Source of the DNA: Bordetella ansorpii
GTDB taxonomy: Bacteria > Pseudomonadota > Gammaproteobacteria > Burkholderiales > Burkholderiaceae_B
DNA: 64,000 nucleotides
Direction: 5' to 3'
Assembly: GCF_900078705.1 (NCBI RefSeq)
Contig: NZ_FKIF01000007.1
Location: 248,001-312,000, forward strand
Within the stretch, counting starts at the first letter, position 1, and the number at the start of each line of letters is the position of its first letter. Below the pieces are notes generated by a model. It searched no databases, was not told the DNA's origin, and was given only the letters and a program-made list of their open reading frames with translations. This document shows, one piece after another, positions 45,147 to 55,180 of this stretch. Both the position numbers and the translations under genes were made by a program.

Positions 45147-46955
45147 TTACTTCTTGCGCATCGGCGGCAGGTCGGTGCAGACCCCCTCCGCCACTTCCGC
45201 CGCCATGCCCACCGACTCGCCCAGCGTGGGATGCGGGTGGATGGTCTTGGCGATGTCCACCACGTCGGCGCCCATTTCGACGGCCAGCGCGACTTCGCTG
45301 ATCAGGTCGCCGGCATGCGTGCCGACGATGCCGCCACCCAGGATGCGGTGGGTGTCGGCGTCGAACAGCAGCTTGGTGAAGCCTTCGTCGCGGCCGTTGG
45401 CGATGGCGCGGCCCGACGCGGCCCACGGGAACACGCCCTTCTCGACCTTGATGCCCTGCTTCTTGGCTTCGTCCTCGGTCAGGCCGACCCAGGCCACTTC
45501 CGGATCGGTGTAGGCCACCGACGGAATGACGCGGACGTCGAAGAAGGACTTCTGGCCGGCAATCACTTCCGCCGCCACGTGGCCTTCATGCACGGCCTTG
45601 TGCGCCAGCATGGGCTGGCCCACGATGTCGCCGATGGCGTAGATGTGCGGCACGTTGGTGCGCATCTGGCGGTCGACTTCGATGAAGCCGCGCTCGGTCA
45701 CGGCGACGCCGGCGCGGTCCGCGGCAATCTTCTTGCCGTTGGGGCTGCGGCCCACGGCCTGCAGCACCAGGTCGTAGCGCTGCGGCTCCTTGGGTGCGCC
45801 CTCGCCCTCGAAGCTGACGTAGATGCCGTCCTCGCGGGCCTCGGCGCCCACCGTCCTGGTCTTCAACATGATGTTGTCGAAGCGCCTGGTGTTCATCTTC
45901 TGCCAGACCTTGACCAGGTCGCGGTCGGCGCCCTGCATCAGGCCGTCCAGCATTTCCACCACGTCCAGGCGGGCGCCCAGGCTGGAATACACCGTGCCCA
46001 TCTCCAGGCCGATGATGCCGCCGCCGATGATCAGCATCTTCTTGGGGATGCCGCGCAACAGCAGCGCGCCGGTGGAATCGACGATGCGGTCGTCCTGCGG
46101 CAGGAACGGCAGCTTCACCGACTGGCTGCCGGCGGCGATGATGGCGTTCTTGAAGCGGATGGTCTGCGTTTTGCCGTCGGCCGCCTTGACCGTCAGGTGG
46201 TGCGGGTCGGCGAACTCGCCCACGCCCGTGACCACGGTGACCTTGCGCGCCTTCGCCATGCCGGCCAGGCCGCCGGTCAGCTTGGCCACCACGCTGTCCT
46301 TGTAGCCGCGCAGCTTGTCCAGGTCAATCTTGGGCTCGCCGAAGCTGATGCCGTGGTCGGCCAGCGCGCGCGCCTCGTCCAGGATGGCGGCGTTGTGCAG
46401 CAGCGCCTTGGACGGGATGCAGCCCACGTTCAGGCACACGCCGCCCAGGGTGGCGTAACGTTCGACCAGGACGGTGGACAGGCCCAGGTCGGCGGCGCGG
46501 AACGCGGCCGAGTAGCCGCCAGGGCCCGCGCCCAACACCAGCACGTCGCATTCGATGTCGGCCGAACCGCTATAGCTGGCGGCGGCAGGCGCCGGCGCGG
46601 ACGGCTTGGCGTCAGCCGCGGGCGCGGCCTTGGCGGCCGGCGCCGCTTCTTCCTGCTTGGCCGGCGCCGCAGCGGCGGCCTTGGCGCCGCCCGAAGCCTC
46701 GGCGGCCGAAGCGTCGCCCGCCTCGACCTCGACGACCACGGAGCCTTCGGCCACCTTGTCACCCACCTTGACCTTGACCGACTTGACCACGCCGCCCTGC
46801 GAGGCGGGTATCTCCATCGAAGCCTTGTCGGACTCGACCGTGATCAGGCTCTGCTCGGCCTTGATCGTGTCGCCCTCGGCCACCAGCACCTCGATGACTT
46901 CCACTTCCTTGAAGTCGCCGATGTCCGGAACCTTGATTTCCGTGAGTTTGCTCAT
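45147..46955 (-). CDS. lpdA: Dihydrolipoamide dehydrogenase (E3) with N-terminal lipoyl domain
   Basis: E3 reoxidises the lipoyl groups of E2 with NAD+. The 602-residue product carries an N-terminal lipoyl domain (1-80, lipoyl Lys44 in [10 protein letters not shown]), an Ala/Pro linker (85-128) and the flavoenzyme. The latter has FAD site GAGPGG (142-147), redox cysteines Cys174 and Cys179 ([10 protein letters not shown]) and the C-terminal active-site [10 protein letters not shown]3 with its own lipoyl domain is known in some betaproteobacteria and Neisseria. It follows aceF by 12 bp. Confidence 0.97.
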   Translation of the reverse strand: MSKLTEIKVPDIGDFKEVEVIEVLVAEGDTIKAEQSLITVESDKASMEIPASQGGVVKSVKVKVGDKVAEGSVVVEVEAGDASAAEASGGAKAAAAAPAKQEEAAPAAKAAPAADAKPSAPAPAAASYSGSADIECDVLVLGAGPGGYSAAFRAADLGLSTVLVERYATLGGVCLNVGCIPSKALLHNAAILDEARALADHGISFGEPKIDLDKLRGYKDSVVAKLTGGLAGMAKARKVTVVTGVGEFADPHHLTVKAADGKTQTIRFKNAIIAAGSQSVKLPFLPQDDRIVDSTGALLLRGIPKKMLIIGGGIIGLEMGTVYSSLGARLDVVEMLDGLMQGADRDLVKVWQKMNTRRFDNIMLKTRTVGAEAREDGIYVSFEGEGAPKEPQRYDLVLQAVGRSPNGKKIAADRAGVAVTERGFIEVDRQMRTNVPHIYAIGDIVGQPMLAHKAVHEGHVAAEVIAGQKSFFDVRVIPSVAYTDPEVAWVGLTEDEAKKQGIKVEKGVFPWAASGRAIANGRDEGFTKLLFDADTHRILGGGIVGTHAGDLISEVALAVEMGADVVDIAKTIHPHPTLGESVGMAAEVAEGVCTDLPPMRKK

Positions 46956-46967
46956 GGTCTCTCCGGT

Positions 46968-48680
46968 TTACAGCGCGATGCGGCGGAAGTCGGCCAGCAA
47001 CTGGCCCAGGTACGCGTTGAAGCGCGCGGCCGAGGCGCCGTCGATGACGCGGTGGTCATAGGACAGCGACAGCGGCAGGGTCAGGCGGGGCACGAACTGC
47101 TTGCCGTCCCACACCGGCTTCTGGGCCGAACGCGACAGGCCCAGGATGGCGACTTCGGGCGCGTTGATGATGGGAGTGAAGTGCGTGCCGCCGATGCCGC
47201 CCAGGGACGAGATCGAGAAGCAGCCGCCCTGCATGTCGGCGGGCGAGATCTTGCCGTCGCGGGCCTTCCTGGCCAGCTCGGAGGTTTCGCGCGCCAGGTC
47301 GAAGATGCCCTTCTTGTCGGCATCGCGCACCACCGGCACCACCAGCCCGTTGGGCGTATCGGCGGCGAAGCCGATGTGGAAGTACTGCTTGTAGACCAGC
47401 GTGTCGCCGTCCAGCGAGGCGTTGAACTCGGGGAACTTCTTCAGGGCCGCCACGACGGCCTTGATGACGAAGGCCAGCATGGTGACCTTCACGCCCGACT
47501 TCTCGTTCTCCTTGTTGAGCTGGACGCGCAGGGCCTCCAGGTCGGTGATGTCCGCCTCGTCGTTGTTGGTGACGTGCGGGATCATGACCCAGTTGCGGTG
47601 CAGGTTGGCGCCCGAGATCTTCTTGATGCGCGACAGCGGCTTGGCTTCGACCGGGCCGAACTTGGTGAAGTCGACCTTGGGCCACGGCAGCAGGCCCAGC
47701 GCGGCGCCGTCGGCCGAACCGCTGGCGGCGGCGGCCTGGCCCGCACCCGCGCCGGACGCCAGCGCCTGCTTCACGAAGCCGCGCACGTCGTCGGCGGTGA
47801 TGCGGTTCTTCGCGCCCGTGCCCTGCACTCGGCTCAGGTTCACGCCCAGTTCGCGGGCGAACTTGCGCACCGACGGCGAGGCGTGCGGCAGCTTGTTCGG
47901 CGGCAGGCCGGCGTCTTCCAGTGCGGCGGCCAGCGCGGCGGCGGGAGCCGCCTTGGCCGGGGCGGCCGGCGCGGCGTCAGCCTTGGCCGGCGCCGGGGCG
48001 GCGGCCTGGGCCTTGGGCGCCTCGGCGGCGGCAGCCTGGGGCGCCGCCGGCTTGGCGCCGCCCCCCTGGCCTTCCACCACGACGATCACGGAACCCTTGG
48101 CGACCTTGTCGCCGACCTTGACCTTGATGGACTTGACCACGCCGCCTTGCGAGGCGGGGATCTCCATCGACGCCTTGTCCGACTCGACCGTGATCAGGCT
48201 CTGCTCGGCCTTGACCGTGTCGCCTTCGGCCACCAGCACCTCGATGACTTCCACTTCCTTGAAGTCGCCGATGTCCGGCACTTCGATCTCGACCGGGCCC
48301 GAGGCGCCGCCCGGGGATTCTTCCTGTGCCGGCGCGGCGGCGGGGGCCGCAGCCTTGGCCGGGGCTTCTTCCTTCTTGGCCTCGGCCGCCGGCGCGGCGG
48401 CAGGCCGGGCGTCGCCCGAGGCCTCGCCGGCCGAAGCGTCGGCCGACTCGACTTCGACGACCACGCTGCCTTCGGCCACCTTGTCGCCCACGTTCACCTT
48501 GATCGACTTCACCACCCCGCCCTGCGAGGCCGGGATTTCCATCGACGCCTTGTCCGACTCGACGGTGATCAGGCTCTGCTCGGCCTTGATCGTGTCGCCC
48601 ACGGCCACCAGCACCTCGATGACTTCCACTTCCTTGAAGTCGCCGATGTCCGGAATCTTGATCTCAACGAGATTGCTCAT
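46968..48680 (-). CDS. aceF: Pyruvate dehydrogenase E2, dihydrolipoyl acetyltransferase
   Basis: E2 transfers acetyl groups to CoA and forms the core of the complex. The 570-residue product has two lipoyl domains (1-80 with Lys44; about 128-208 with Lys169), Ala/Pro/Lys hinge linkers, a peripheral subunit-binding domain ([20 protein letters not shown]) and the catalytic acetyltransferase domain ending in [14 protein letters not shown] with the active-site His. It lies 10 bp after aceE. Confidence 0.97.
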   Translation of the reverse strand: MSNLVEIKIPDIGDFKEVEVIEVLVAVGDTIKAEQSLITVESDKASMEIPASQGGVVKSIKVNVGDKVAEGSVVVEVESADASAGEASGDARPAAAPAAEAKKEEAPAKAAAPAAAPAQEESPGGASGPVEIEVPDIGDFKEVEVIEVLVAEGDTVKAEQSLITVESDKASMEIPASQGGVVKSIKVKVGDKVAKGSVIVVVEGQGGGAKPAAPQAAAAEAPKAQAAAPAPAKADAAPAAPAKAAPAAALAAALEDAGLPPNKLPHASPSVRKFARELGVNLSRVQGTGAKNRITADDVRGFVKQALASGAGAGQAAAASGSADGAALGLLPWPKVDFTKFGPVEAKPLSRIKKISGANLHRNWVMIPHVTNNDEADITDLEALRVQLNKENEKSGVKVTMLAFVIKAVVAALKKFPEFNASLDGDTLVYKQYFHIGFAADTPNGLVVPVVRDADKKGIFDLARETSELARKARDGKISPADMQGGCFSISSLGGIGGTHFTPIINAPEVAILGLSRSAQKPVWDGKQFVPRLTLPLSLSYDHRVIDGASAARFNAYLGQLLADFRRIAL

Positions 48681-48690
48681 CTGTCTACCC

Positions 48691-51396
48691 TCAGGCGTAT
48701 TGCGGATTGGCTTTGGCGGGATTGATGCCGTACTTCTTGATGGCCTCGGCCACCTTGGCGGCCGGCACCTTGCCCTCGTCGGCCAGGGCGCGCAGCGCGG
48801 CCAGGACCACGAAGTGGCGATCGACCTCGAAGTGCTCGCGCAGCTTGCTGCGGAAGTCCGAGCGGCCGAAGCCGTCGGTGCCCAGCACGCGGTAGGCGCG
48901 GCCAGCCGGCACGAACGGACGGATCTGGTCGGCGAACAGCTTCATGTAGTCGGTCGACGCGATGATCGGGCCTTCCGTGCCCTGCAACTGCTGCGTGACG
49001 TACGGCACCTGCGTTTCGCCCTCGGGGTTCAGCAGGTTGTGGCGGTCGGCGTCCAGGCCGTTGCGGCGCAGCTCGGTGAAGCTGGTGACGCTCCAGATGT
49101 CGGATGCGATGCCCCAGTCGGCTTCCAGCAATTCCTGGGCAGCCATGACTTCGCGCAGGATGGTGCCCGAGCCCATGAGCTGCACGCGGGTATTGCCCGA
49201 GCCGTGCGACTTCAGCTTGTACATGCCGCGGATGATGCCTTCCTCGTCGCCGGCGGTCAGGCCCGGCTGCGGGTAGTTCTCGTTCATCACGGTCAGGTAG
49301 TAGTACACGTTCTCCTGGTCCTCGACCATGCGCTTCAAGCCGTGCTGGACGATGACGGCCAGTTCGTGCGCGAAGGTCGGGTCGTAGGAGACGCAGTTCG
49401 GGATGGTCGAGGCCAGCAGGTGGCTGTGGCCGTCCTCATGCTGCAGGCCCTCGCCGTTGAGCGTCGTGCGCCCGGCGGTGCCGCCCAGCAGGAAGCCGCG
49501 CGCCTGCATGTCGCCGGCCGCCCAGGCCAGGTCGCCGATGCGCTGGAAGCCGAACATCGAGTAGTAGATGAAGAACGGGATCATCACGCGGTTGTTCGTG
49601 GAGTACGACGTGGCCGCCGCGATCCACGAGCTCATCGCGCCCGCCTCGTTGATGCCCTCCTGCAGCAGTTGGCCGTCGGCGGCTTCCTTGTAGTACATGA
49701 CCTGGTCTTTATCGACCGGGATGTACTTCTGGCCTTCCGGCGCGTAGATGCCGATCTGGCGGAACAGGCCTTCCATGCCGAAGGTGCGCGATTCGTCGGC
49801 CAGGATGGGCACGACGCGCGGACCGATCTGCTTGTCGCGCAGGATGGTGTTCAGCACGCGCACGAAGGCTTGCGTGGTCGAGATCTCGCGGCCTTCGGCG
49901 GTGGGCTCCAGCGTGGCCTTGAAGGCGTCCAGCGCCGGCACCTTGAGTTGCTCGTCGGCCTTGACGCGACGCTTGGGCAGGTAGCCGCCCAGGGCCTTGC
50001 GGCGCTCGTGCAGGTACTTCATTTCGGGCGAATCCTCGGCCGGCTTGAAGTACGGCAGCTTCTCGAGCTGGTCGTCGGGGATCGGGATGGCGAAGCGGTC
50101 GCGGAATTCGCGGATCGATTCCAGTTCCAGCTTCTTCTGCTGGTGGGTCGGGTTCTTGGCCTGGCCCACCTGGCCCATGCCGTAGCCCTTGATGGTCTTG
50201 GCGAGAATGACGGTCGGCTGGCCGGTGGTGTTGGCGGCCGCGTCGAAGGCGGCGAACACCTTGTGGGGATCGTGGCCGCCACGGTTCAGGCGCCAGATGT
50301 CCTCGTCGCTCATGCGCGAGACGGCTTCGAGCAGCTTGGGATGCTTGCCGAAGAAGTGTTCGCGCACGAACTTGCCGTCATTGGCCTTGTACGCCTGGTA
50401 CTCGCCGTCGACGGTCTCTTCCATGATCTTGCGCAGGATGCCTTCCTTGTCGTGCGCAAGCAGCGGATCCCAGTAGCCGCCCCAGATCAGCTTGATGACG
50501 TTCCAGCCCGAACCGCGGAAGTCGCCTTCCAGTTCCTGGATGATCTTGCCGTTGCCGCGCACCGGGCCATCGAGGCGCTGCAGGTTGCAGTTGATGACGA
50601 AGATCAGGTTGTCGAGCTTTTCGCGGGCCGCCAGGGCGATCGCGCCCAGCGACTCGGGTTCGTCCATTTCGCCGTCGCCGCAGAACACCCAGACCTTGCG
50701 GTTGCTGGTGTCGGCGATGCCCCGGGCGTGCAGGTACTTCAGGAAGCGGGCCTGGTAGATGGCCATCAGGGGGCCGAGGCCCATCGACACCGTGGGGAAC
50801 TGCCAGAATTCCGGCATCAGCTTCGGGTGCGGGTAGGACGACAGGCCCTTGCCGTCGACTTCCTGGCGGAAGTGGTCGAGCTGCTCTTCGGTCAGGCGGC
50901 CTTCGAGGTAGGCGCGGCCATACATGCCGGGCGAGGTGTGGCCCTGGAAGTAGACGAGGTCGCCGCCGTGGTTTTCGCTTTCGGCATGCCAGAAGTGGTT
51001 CTGGCCGCAACCGATCATGGTGGCCAGCGAGGCGAACGAGGCGATGTGGCCGCCCAGGTCGCCGCCATCGGGCGGGTTGTGCTTGTTGGCCTTGACCACC
51101 ATGGCCATGGCGTTCCAGCGCACGTACGAGCGGATGCGGGCTTCCAGTTCCAGGTTGCCCGGGTGCGCGGGCTGCAGCGCTTCCGGAATGGTGTTCAGGT
51201 AGGCCGTGTTGGGCGAGAACGGAATGTGGGCGCCCGAACGGCGCGCCAGGTCGACCAGGCGTTCCAGCAGAAAATGCGCGCGCTCAGGGCCTTCGCGATC
51301 CAGCACGGCCGAAAGCGCTTCCAGCCATTCCTGGGTTTCGAGGGTATCGTCGTCGTTGGCGGCGGCTAGCGCGCCGGCCTGGGCGTTAGAGGACAT
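48691..51396 (-). CDS. aceE: Pyruvate dehydrogenase E1 component (homodimeric)
   Basis: AceE decarboxylates pyruvate with thiamine diphosphate. The 901-residue product is of normal length, with the ThDP motif [20 protein letters not shown] (GDG followed by the conserved Asp/Glu region), the N-terminal [12 protein letters not shown] and [12 protein letters not shown], and [20 protein letters not shown] in the second domain. A good AGGAG 8 bases before the ATG at 51396 decides the start. It heads the aceE-aceF-lpdA operon. Confidence 0.98.
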   Translation of the reverse strand: MSSNAQAGALAAANDDDTLETQEWLEALSAVLDREGPERAHFLLERLVDLARRSGAHIPFSPNTAYLNTIPEALQPAHPGNLELEARIRSYVRWNAMAMVVKANKHNPPDGGDLGGHIASFASLATMIGCGQNHFWHAESENHGGDLVYFQGHTSPGMYGRAYLEGRLTEEQLDHFRQEVDGKGLSSYPHPKLMPEFWQFPTVSMGLGPLMAIYQARFLKYLHARGIADTSNRKVWVFCGDGEMDEPESLGAIALAAREKLDNLIFVINCNLQRLDGPVRGNGKIIQELEGDFRGSGWNVIKLIWGGYWDPLLAHDKEGILRKIMEETVDGEYQAYKANDGKFVREHFFGKHPKLLEAVSRMSDEDIWRLNRGGHDPHKVFAAFDAAANTTGQPTVILAKTIKGYGMGQVGQAKNPTHQQKKLELESIREFRDRFAIPIPDDQLEKLPYFKPAEDSPEMKYLHERRKALGGYLPKRRVKADEQLKVPALDAFKATLEPTAEGREISTTQAFVRVLNTILRDKQIGPRVVPILADESRTFGMEGLFRQIGIYAPEGQKYIPVDKDQVMYYKEAADGQLLQEGINEAGAMSSWIAAATSYSTNNRVMIPFFIYYSMFGFQRIGDLAWAAGDMQARGFLLGGTAGRTTLNGEGLQHEDGHSHLLASTIPNCVSYDPTFAHELAVIVQHGLKRMVEDQENVYYYLTVMNENYPQPGLTAGDEEGIIRGMYKLKSHGSGNTRVQLMGSGTILREVMAAQELLEADWGIASDIWSVTSFTELRRNGLDADRHNLLNPEGETQVPYVTQQLQGTEGPIIASTDYMKLFADQIRPFVPAGRAYRVLGTDGFGRSDFRSKLREHFEVDRHFVVLAALRALADEGKVPAAKVAEAIKKYGINPAKANPQYA

Positions 51397-51584
51397 CTGC
51401 TGTCTCCTGGTAGGGGTTCGGAGCCCGTCCCGGCAGGTAGACCAGGACGCGCGGCGTTCACTTCGGACAGGAGAGCGCGCACCGTGCGATACACGAACAG
51501 CGTCCTGCCTCGGACTTGCCGAAAAACGGCATTCTAGGAAGAAGACTACCCTGTCGCAAGGAAAATTTCATGTTGCGGTACGGC

Positions 51585-51601
51585 ATTTCATAATATGGAA
51601 T
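51585..51601. promoter_or_regulatory. Operator-like near-palindrome between aceE and the sensor kinase
   Basis: ATTTCATA-A-TATGGAAT is an inverted repeat with 8-base arms and one mismatch, in the 293-bp divergent region. A further half-site ATTTCAT lies at 51565-51571, 20 bases away. It lies nearer the kinase gene (start 51690) than aceE (start 51396). The bound regulator is not identifiable from sequence. Confidence 0.4.
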
Positions 51602-51689
51602 TTCGGTAAATACCTGCGGCAATCACATGCCCTGCACGGGGACGCTTGCGCGAACCCGCACTAAAATGCCGCATCAACGCTAAGAATTC

Positions 51690-53441
51690 ATGTCCAGCGC
51701 AAAATCCAATATCCCGGTGTCGTTCCACGACCATGCCCGCCTTCGCCGGCGCGGCCTGTACTGGCTTACGCCCGTGCTCGTGCTCATCTCGTACCTGTGC
51801 GTGATGGGGGTCTTCTTCTGGCTGCAGCGCATCCACGACGACAGCGTCATGTTCGTCACCATCGACCAGGAGCTGCGCCAGCAGCGCCTGATCTGGGTGG
51901 TGCTGGCCCTGTCGGGCGTCATCATCATCAGTTTGCTGATGTTGTGGCGCTATACGGGTTTTCGTTCCGAGGCCGAGGCCGCGCTGATCGCCGAGACGGG
52001 TTTCCGGCGCGCCATGGAGAACTCCATGTCCACCGGCATGCGCGTGATCGACATGGAGGGCCGCATCGCCTACGTGAACCCGGCCTTCTGCCGCATGATC
52101 GGCTGGAACGAGGCCGACCTGATCGGCCGCAGCCCGCCCTTCCCGTACTGGGTGCCCGGCCGCCATGAACAGCACCAGCACACCCTGGACGTGCTGCTGT
52201 CCGGCAAGACGCCCAGCAGCGGCCTGGAGGTCGAGGCCCAGCGCCGCGACGGCTCGCGCTTCACCTCGCGCATGTACGTGTCGCCGCTGCTCGACCCCAA
52301 CGGCAACCAGATCGGCTGGATGACCTCCATGACCGACATCACCGAATCCAAGCGCATCCGCGAGGCCCTGACCGCCGCGCACGAGCGTTTCATGACGGTG
52401 CTCGAAGGCCTGGACGACGCCATCTCGGTCACGGCCGACACCCACGACGGGCTGGAGCTGCTGTTCGCCAACCGCACCTACCGCCGGGTGTTCGGCGCGC
52501 AGACCGGCGGCCACGACGAGCTGCTGGCCGGCCGCCGCGGCCGCTTCACCGACGAATCGGTCGAGGTCTTCTCGCCCTCGGTGCAGCGCTGGTTCGAGGT
52601 GCACCACCGCATGCTGGCGTGGACCGACGGGCGCCGCGTGCGCATGCAGGTGGCGCGCGACATCACCGAGCGCCGCACCCACGAAGAAGCCTCGCGCGTG
52701 CAGCAGGAGAAGATCCAGCTGACCAGCCGCCTGACCACCATGGGCGAGATGGCGTCGTCGCTGGCGCACGAGCTGAACCAGCCGCTCACCGCCATCGCCA
52801 ACTACAGCATGGGCGCGGTGGCGCTGGTCAAGGCCGGCCATACCAGCCCCAACATGCTGCTGCCGGCGCTGGAGAAGGCCGCCTCGCAGGCCGAGCGCGC
52901 CGGCAAGATCATCAGCCGCATCCGCGAATTCGTGAAGCGCAGCGAGCCGCGCCGCCAGCGCGTGGCCATCCGCGGCATCGTCGACAACGCCATCGGCTTC
53001 GCCGAGATCGACGCGCGCAAGCGCCGCATCCGCATCGACAGCTTCGTGCCGTCCAACGCGCCGGAAGTGCTGGCCGACCCCATTCTCATCGAGCAGGTGC
53101 TGCTGAACCTGCTGAAGAATGGCCTGGAGGCCATGGAGCGCAGCGACTCCGACGAACTGAAGGTCGCCGTCATCCTGCACGAACAGCACATCGAGGTCGC
53201 CGTGGTCGACCGCGGCCACGGCTTGGCCGAGCCCGAGCGCCTGTTCGAACCCTTCTTCAGCACCAAGTCCCAGGGCCTGGGCATGGGGCTGAACATTTGC
53301 CGTACCATTATCGAGTCGCATCACGGTCGCCTGTGGGCCGACCCGAATCCGGCGGGGGGCACCATTTTCCGGTTCACCCTGCCCTGCGCCGCGCCGCAAA
53401 CGCAAACGCCCAATGAACAGTCCGAGGAGTTGCACGCATGA
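51690..53441 (+). CDS. Membrane PAS-domain sensor histidine kinase
   Basis: The 583-residue product has two membrane helices (about 24-44 and 68-86) with a short periplasmic loop, two PAS-like domains (about 105-220 and 235-328), a HisKA domain with phosphoacceptor His360 (SSLAHELNQPLTAIANY) and an ATPase domain (LLNLLKNGLEAM, VVDRGHGL, GLGMGLNICRTIIESHHG). The layout resembles FixL/TtrS-type kinases. The stop overlaps the regulator start by 4 bases, so they form a two-component pair. The signal is not evident; no haem-binding or Cys-rich motif stands out. Confidence 0.92.
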   Translation: MSSAKSNIPVSFHDHARLRRRGLYWLTPVLVLISYLCVMGVFFWLQRIHDDSVMFVTIDQELRQQRLIWVVLALSGVIIISLLMLWRYTGFRSEAEAALIAETGFRRAMENSMSTGMRVIDMEGRIAYVNPAFCRMIGWNEADLIGRSPPFPYWVPGRHEQHQHTLDVLLSGKTPSSGLEVEAQRRDGSRFTSRMYVSPLLDPNGNQIGWMTSMTDITESKRIREALTAAHERFMTVLEGLDDAISVTADTHDGLELLFANRTYRRVFGAQTGGHDELLAGRRGRFTDESVEVFSPSVQRWFEVHHRMLAWTDGRRVRMQVARDITERRTHEEASRVQQEKIQLTSRLTTMGEMASSLAHELNQPLTAIANYSMGAVALVKAGHTSPNMLLPALEKAASQAERAGKIISRIREFVKRSEPRRQRVAIRGIVDNAIGFAEIDARKRRIRIDSFVPSNAPEVLADPILIEQVLLNLLKNGLEAMERSDSDELKVAVILHEQHIEVAVVDRGHGLAEPERLFEPFFSTKSQGLGMGLNICRTIIESHHGRLWADPNPAGGTIFRFTLPCAAPQTQTPNEQSEELHA

Positions 53442-54064
53442 ACACGCCCCACCTGTCCAGCACGGTCTTCATCGTTGATGACGACGAAGCCGTTCGCGAT
53501 TCGCTGCGCTGGCTCCTGGAAGCCAACGGCTATCGCGTGCGCGCCTACGCCAGCGCCGAGACCTTCCTGGACGAGTACGATGCGTCCCAGGTGGGCGTGC
53601 TGATCGCCGACGTGCGCATGCCCGGCATGAGCGGCCTGGAACTGCAGGAGCAGCTGATCGCGCGCAACGCGCCGCTGCCCATCGTCTTCATCACCGGCCA
53701 CGGCGACGTGCCCATGGCCGTGTCCACCATGAAGAAAGGCGCCATCGATTTCCTGGAAAAGCCCTTCAACGAGGCCGACCTGCGCGAAATCGTCGCCCGC
53801 ATGCTCGAACAGGCCGTCCAGCGCGTCAGCAAGTTCCAGGCGCAGAAAGACCACGAAGCCATGCTCGCCCGCCTGACGGCGCGCGAGCAGCAGGTGCTCG
53901 AACGCATCGTCGCCGGCCGCCTGAACAAGCAGATCGCCGACGATCTCGGCATCAGCATCAAGACCGTCGAGGCGCACCGCGCCAATATCATGGAAAAACT
54001 GGAAGTCACCACCGTGGCCGACCTGATGAAGGTGGCCCTTGCAAAACCGGAGGCACATGCATGA
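53438..54064 (+). CDS. FixJ-family two-component response regulator
   Basis: The 208-residue product has a receiver domain ([20 protein letters not shown], phosphoacceptor Asp58 in [24 protein letters not shown]) and a LuxR-type helix-turn-helix ([38 protein letters not shown]). It is translationally coupled to the kinase gene. Targets are unknown; the divergent aceE operon is a possibility worth testing. Confidence 0.93.
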   Translation: MNTPHLSSTVFIVDDDEAVRDSLRWLLEANGYRVRAYASAETFLDEYDASQVGVLIADVRMPGMSGLELQEQLIARNAPLPIVFITGHGDVPMAVSTMKKGAIDFLEKPFNEADLREIVARMLEQAVQRVSKFQAQKDHEAMLARLTAREQQVLERIVAGRLNKQIADDLGISIKTVEAHRANIMEKLEVTTVADLMKVALAKPEAHA

Positions 54065-54135
54065 CTTTGAGCCCGCAGGGCCGCCCCAAGGGCCAAATCC
54101 CCCCCGGGGGAACGGCGCGCAGCGCCATGGGGGCA
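54064..54135. repeat. GC-rich intergenic repeat, copy 2
   Basis: Between the regulator stop and the folD start lies GGGCCGCCCCAAGGGCC with a CCCCCCCGGGGG stretch and a GCGCGCAGCGC stem. It shares its core (GGGCCGCCCC, the complement of GGGGCGGCCC) with 45030-45072 in opposite orientation. Confidence 0.4.
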
Positions 54136-54137
54136 AT

Positions 54138-54998
54138 ATGACCGCACGCATCATCGATGGCAACGCGCTGTCCGCACGCATCCGCGAAGATGTCGCGGAA
54201 CGTGCCCAGAAACTGACCGGACGCGGCGTTCGGCCCGGCTTGGCCGTCGTGCTGGTGGGCGAAGACCCTGCCTCGCAAGTGTATGTCCGCAACAAGGTCG
54301 CGGCCTGCGAGAAGGCCGGCCTGTACTCCATCAAGGAGCAGTACCCGGCCCACATCACCGAGGCCGAGCTGCTGTCGCACATCGCGCGCCTGAACCAGGA
54401 CCCGGCCATCCACGGCATCCTGGTGCAACTGCCGCTGCCCAAGCACATCGATTCGCACAAGGTCATCGAGGCCATCGCCGCCGAGAAGGACGTGGACGGC
54501 TTCCACATCAGCAACGCCGGCCTGCTCATGACCGGCCAGCCGCTGTTCCGTCCCTGCACGCCGTACGGCGTGATGAAGATGCTGGAATCCGAGGGCGTGC
54601 CGCTGCGCGGCGCGGAAGCCGTCGTGGTCGGCGCCAGCAACATCGTGGGCAAGCCCATGGCCATGCTGCTGCTGCAGGCTGGCGCCACCGTCACGCTGTG
54701 CAACTCCAAGACGCGCGACCTGGGTGCGCAGACGCGCCGCGCCGACGTGCTGGTGGTGGCCACCGGCCGTCCCCGCATGGTCGACGGCGGCATGGTCAAG
54801 CCGGGCGCCGTGGTCATCGACGTGGGCATCAACCGCGGCGAAGACGGCAAGCTGTGCGGCGACGTCGATTTCGCCTCCGCCAGCCAGGTGGCCGGCGCCA
54901 TCACTCCCGTGCCGGGCGGCGTGGGCCCCATGACCATCGCCATGCTGCTGGTCAACACGATCGAGGCGGCCGAGCGCGCCGCCGGCGCGACCGCTTAG
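54138..54998 (+). CDS. folD: Methylenetetrahydrofolate dehydrogenase/cyclohydrolase FolD
   Basis: FolD interconverts one-carbon forms of tetrahydrofolate. From the ATG at 54138 the product has 286 residues. It shows [20 protein letters not shown] (catalytic Lys), [23 protein letters not shown], the NADP site [17 protein letters not shown] and [17 protein letters not shown] near the end. Length is normal. It lies 73 bp after the response regulator. Confidence 0.97.
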   Translation: MTARIIDGNALSARIREDVAERAQKLTGRGVRPGLAVVLVGEDPASQVYVRNKVAACEKAGLYSIKEQYPAHITEAELLSHIARLNQDPAIHGILVQLPLPKHIDSHKVIEAIAAEKDVDGFHISNAGLLMTGQPLFRPCTPYGVMKMLESEGVPLRGAEAVVVGASNIVGKPMAMLLLQAGATVTLCNSKTRDLGAQTRRADVLVVATGRPRMVDGGMVKPGAVVIDVGINRGEDGKLCGDVDFASASQVAGAITPVPGGVGPMTIAMLLVNTIEAAERAAGATA

Positions 54999-55180
54999 GC
55001 GCGCCGCCGCCTGTCTTTGCCTGGGGGAGGCGGACGCATCCATGCGCCGCCGCCCTTGTCACTGGGATCGCAGCAAAGCATTATCGTGGACGACCCGCCC
55101 GCCTGGCCGGGCTTGCGTTATGCACATGCGTCCCCATCTAGCCCGAATATTCCAGCCCTATTTCCTGCGCCGAGGCCGCG

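Noticed and set aside
46715-48680. Repeats that at first look suggested a CRISPR-like or tandem array
   Set aside because: They are coding lipoyl domains at protein-domain spacing, without short uniform repeats or spacers.
47401-51369. Open frame of about 1320 codons antisense to aceE and aceF
   Set aside because: It is antisense to clearly real, full-length pyruvate dehydrogenase genes and has shadow-frame composition.
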